This document shows positions 14,754-15,381 of a DNA stretch of 15,381 nucleotides, piece by piece; position 1 is the first letter of the stretch, and each line of letters starts with the position of its first letter. A program made the position numbers and the translations under genes. The notes beneath the pieces were generated by a model. The model worked only from the letters and a program-made list of their open reading frames with translations. It made no database searches and was not told the origin of the DNA. The stretch lies in NCBI GenBank assembly GCA_012719195.1, contig JAAYAV010000120.1:1-15381 (forward strand), given 5' to 3'. The DNA is from Anaerolineae bacterium. Its GTDB lineage: Bacteria > Chloroflexota > Anaerolineae > DRVO01.

Positions 14754-14866
14754 AAGTGGCGAGTGAGCAGTGGCCAATGGTCAGTGGGAGACGCGCAGGC
14801 TGTGCCGAAGCATACCGCCTGCTCTCCGCCACCCTCTGACCACCGATCACTGCCCACCGTCCACTC
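14754..14866. repeat. 113-bp inverted element with five tandem heptamers in each arm
   Basis: The left arm (14754-14788) consists of five consecutive degenerate 7-mers of consensus CAGTGGN. The right arm (14832-14866) holds five more in the opposite orientation. Inside, GGAGA...GCAGG (14787-14799) pairs with CCTGCTCTCC (14818-14827), and the centre forms a small hairpin with a CGAA tetraloop (14801-14814). The whole can fold into one long imperfect cruciform or RNA hairpin. It fills the space between the GNAT-like stop codon and the esterase ribosome binding site almost exactly. Tandem heptamers in palindromic arms suggest a dispersed, possibly non-autonomous repeat; no transposase is present. 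It could also act as an attenuator or RNA stabiliser. Confidence 0.7.
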
Positions 14867-15381
14867 AGATGTAGTCCAGGTGGTGGTATGCCCAGGGAGC
14901 AAACGGCAGCGCGCGTGCGATGGCGTCCACGTCCGGCTCTGAGCCGCCCACAACAGTCACCAGTTCTTGCCGGACGGCAGCGCGCAGGTCGAGCCGCGAG
15001 AAGAGCAGGCGGGTGAGGGTGTCTTCCTTCATCTCGAGCATAACAGTCTTGGAGGTCGTGCAGGTGGCGGGATGGATGAGGGCCTCGCGCTGTGGCGTCC
15101 AGACGGACACCTCCAGCGGAGCGGCCTCGTCGTTCTCCTGCCACACCCGCGGTCCCAGCGCAGCGGGGTCGATGACATAGGCCATGGTCATCATGGAGCT
15201 CTCGGCGCGGGGCACCGCCCGGAGGCCGAGCTCCACCAAGAGTGCGGCGTAGGGCGAGTGGTCGGCGCTGTAGGCGCGCAGGTCGGTGTCCCACTCGGCG
15301 CAGACGGTCATGGCCTCCCGGAGGAGGGGGCGCGCCAACCCCGCGGAGCCGCCGCGGGTGGCCAGTTCCAGGAGGTGGGCG
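14865..15381 (-). CDS. Probable GNAT acetyltransferase with SCP2-like C-terminal domain, N-terminus beyond the right edge
   Basis: The frame is open to the right edge, leaving 171 visible residues before the TGA at 14865-14867. The TTG at 15338 is in frame but is probably internal, because good coding sequence (AHLLELATRGGSAGLARPLL) continues upstream. The first visible 55 residues resemble the C-terminal half of a GNAT fold, with a helix followed by the LRAYSADHSPYAALLVELGLRAV pattern in which a beta strand and helix lead to a 'LG(F)R.V' strand; the next part reads SSMMTMAYVIDP. The last 75 residues, with a helix around LTRLLFSRLD and the ending FAPWAYHHLDYI, resemble the SCP2-like tail of Eis-type and related GNAT proteins. 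The acetyl-CoA loop is out of view or only partly present, so the family call is moderate and the substrate unknown. The stop codon lies inside the right end of the heptamer element. Confidence 0.6.
   Translation of the reverse strand, partial: AHLLELATRGGSAGLARPLLREAMTVCAEWDTDLRAYSADHSPYAALLVELGLRAVPRAESSMMTMAYVIDPAALGPRVWQENDEAAPLEVSVWTPQREALIHPATCTTSKTVMLEMKEDTLTRLLFSRLDLRAAVRQELVTVVGGSEPDVDAIARALPFAPWAYHHLDYI

Noticed and set aside
14754..14866. Heptamer arrays considered as a CRISPR or iteron origin
   Set aside because: The units are only 7 bases with no unique spacers, which excludes CRISPR. Two opposed arrays in a tight intergenic gap, with no replication initiator gene and no AT-rich stretch, do not fit an iteron origin.

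Overview
This is a GC-rich bacterial window with densely packed genes. All but one gene lie on the minus strand. The twin-arginine lipoprotein sugar-binding protein, the binding protein plus two permeases without an ATPase, the divergent URO-D-fold proteins beside them, and the sigma-region-4-like/receiver regulator together suggest a Chloroflexota-type (Anaerolineae-like) organism. That placement is an inference from gene style; no rRNA or marker gene is present. No tRNA, rRNA, CRISPR array or transposase was seen, and no gene-free stretch exceeds 300 bases.

Region 1 (about 1-6466, minus strand) reads as one catabolic or uptake operon. In transcription order it holds a Tat-exported sugar-binding lipoprotein, two CUT1-type permeases, two divergent uroporphyrinogen-decarboxylase-fold proteins, and an alpha/beta hydrolase cut by the left window edge. 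Gaps are 8 to 100 bases. The longest one, after the binding-protein gene, holds a perfect 12-bp stem-loop. No ATPase is encoded, so the importer must borrow a shared MsmK/UgpC-like subunit. The likely logic is import of a sugar or glycoside-like compound followed by processing by the URO-D-fold proteins and the hydrolase; the substrate is unknown.

Region 2 (6467-10014) is a signalling pair. A plus-strand regulator is transcribed divergently from the operon. It combines an N-terminal sigma-region-4-like helix-turn-helix, a degenerate HATPase-like middle and a C-terminal receiver. It converges with and overlaps by 50 bases a minus-strand membrane hybrid histidine kinase that carries two receivers, the first lacking its phospho-acceptor Asp. 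The 169-bp divergent intergenic region holds a good sigma-70-like promoter for the regulator and a candidate operator in front of the transporter operon. Control of the transporter by this pair is plausible but unproven.

Region 3 (10101-15381, minus strand) holds, in transcription order, the C-terminal part of a probable GNAT acetyltransferase with an SCP2-like tail, a two-domain acetylxylan-esterase-like hydrolase whose second domain has lost its catalytic serine, and a HerA/DUF87-type ATPase with C-terminal coiled coils. The gap between the GNAT gene and the esterase is filled almost exactly by a 113-bp inverted element. Each arm consists of five tandem degenerate heptamers (about CAGTGGN), which looks like a dispersed palindromic repeat.
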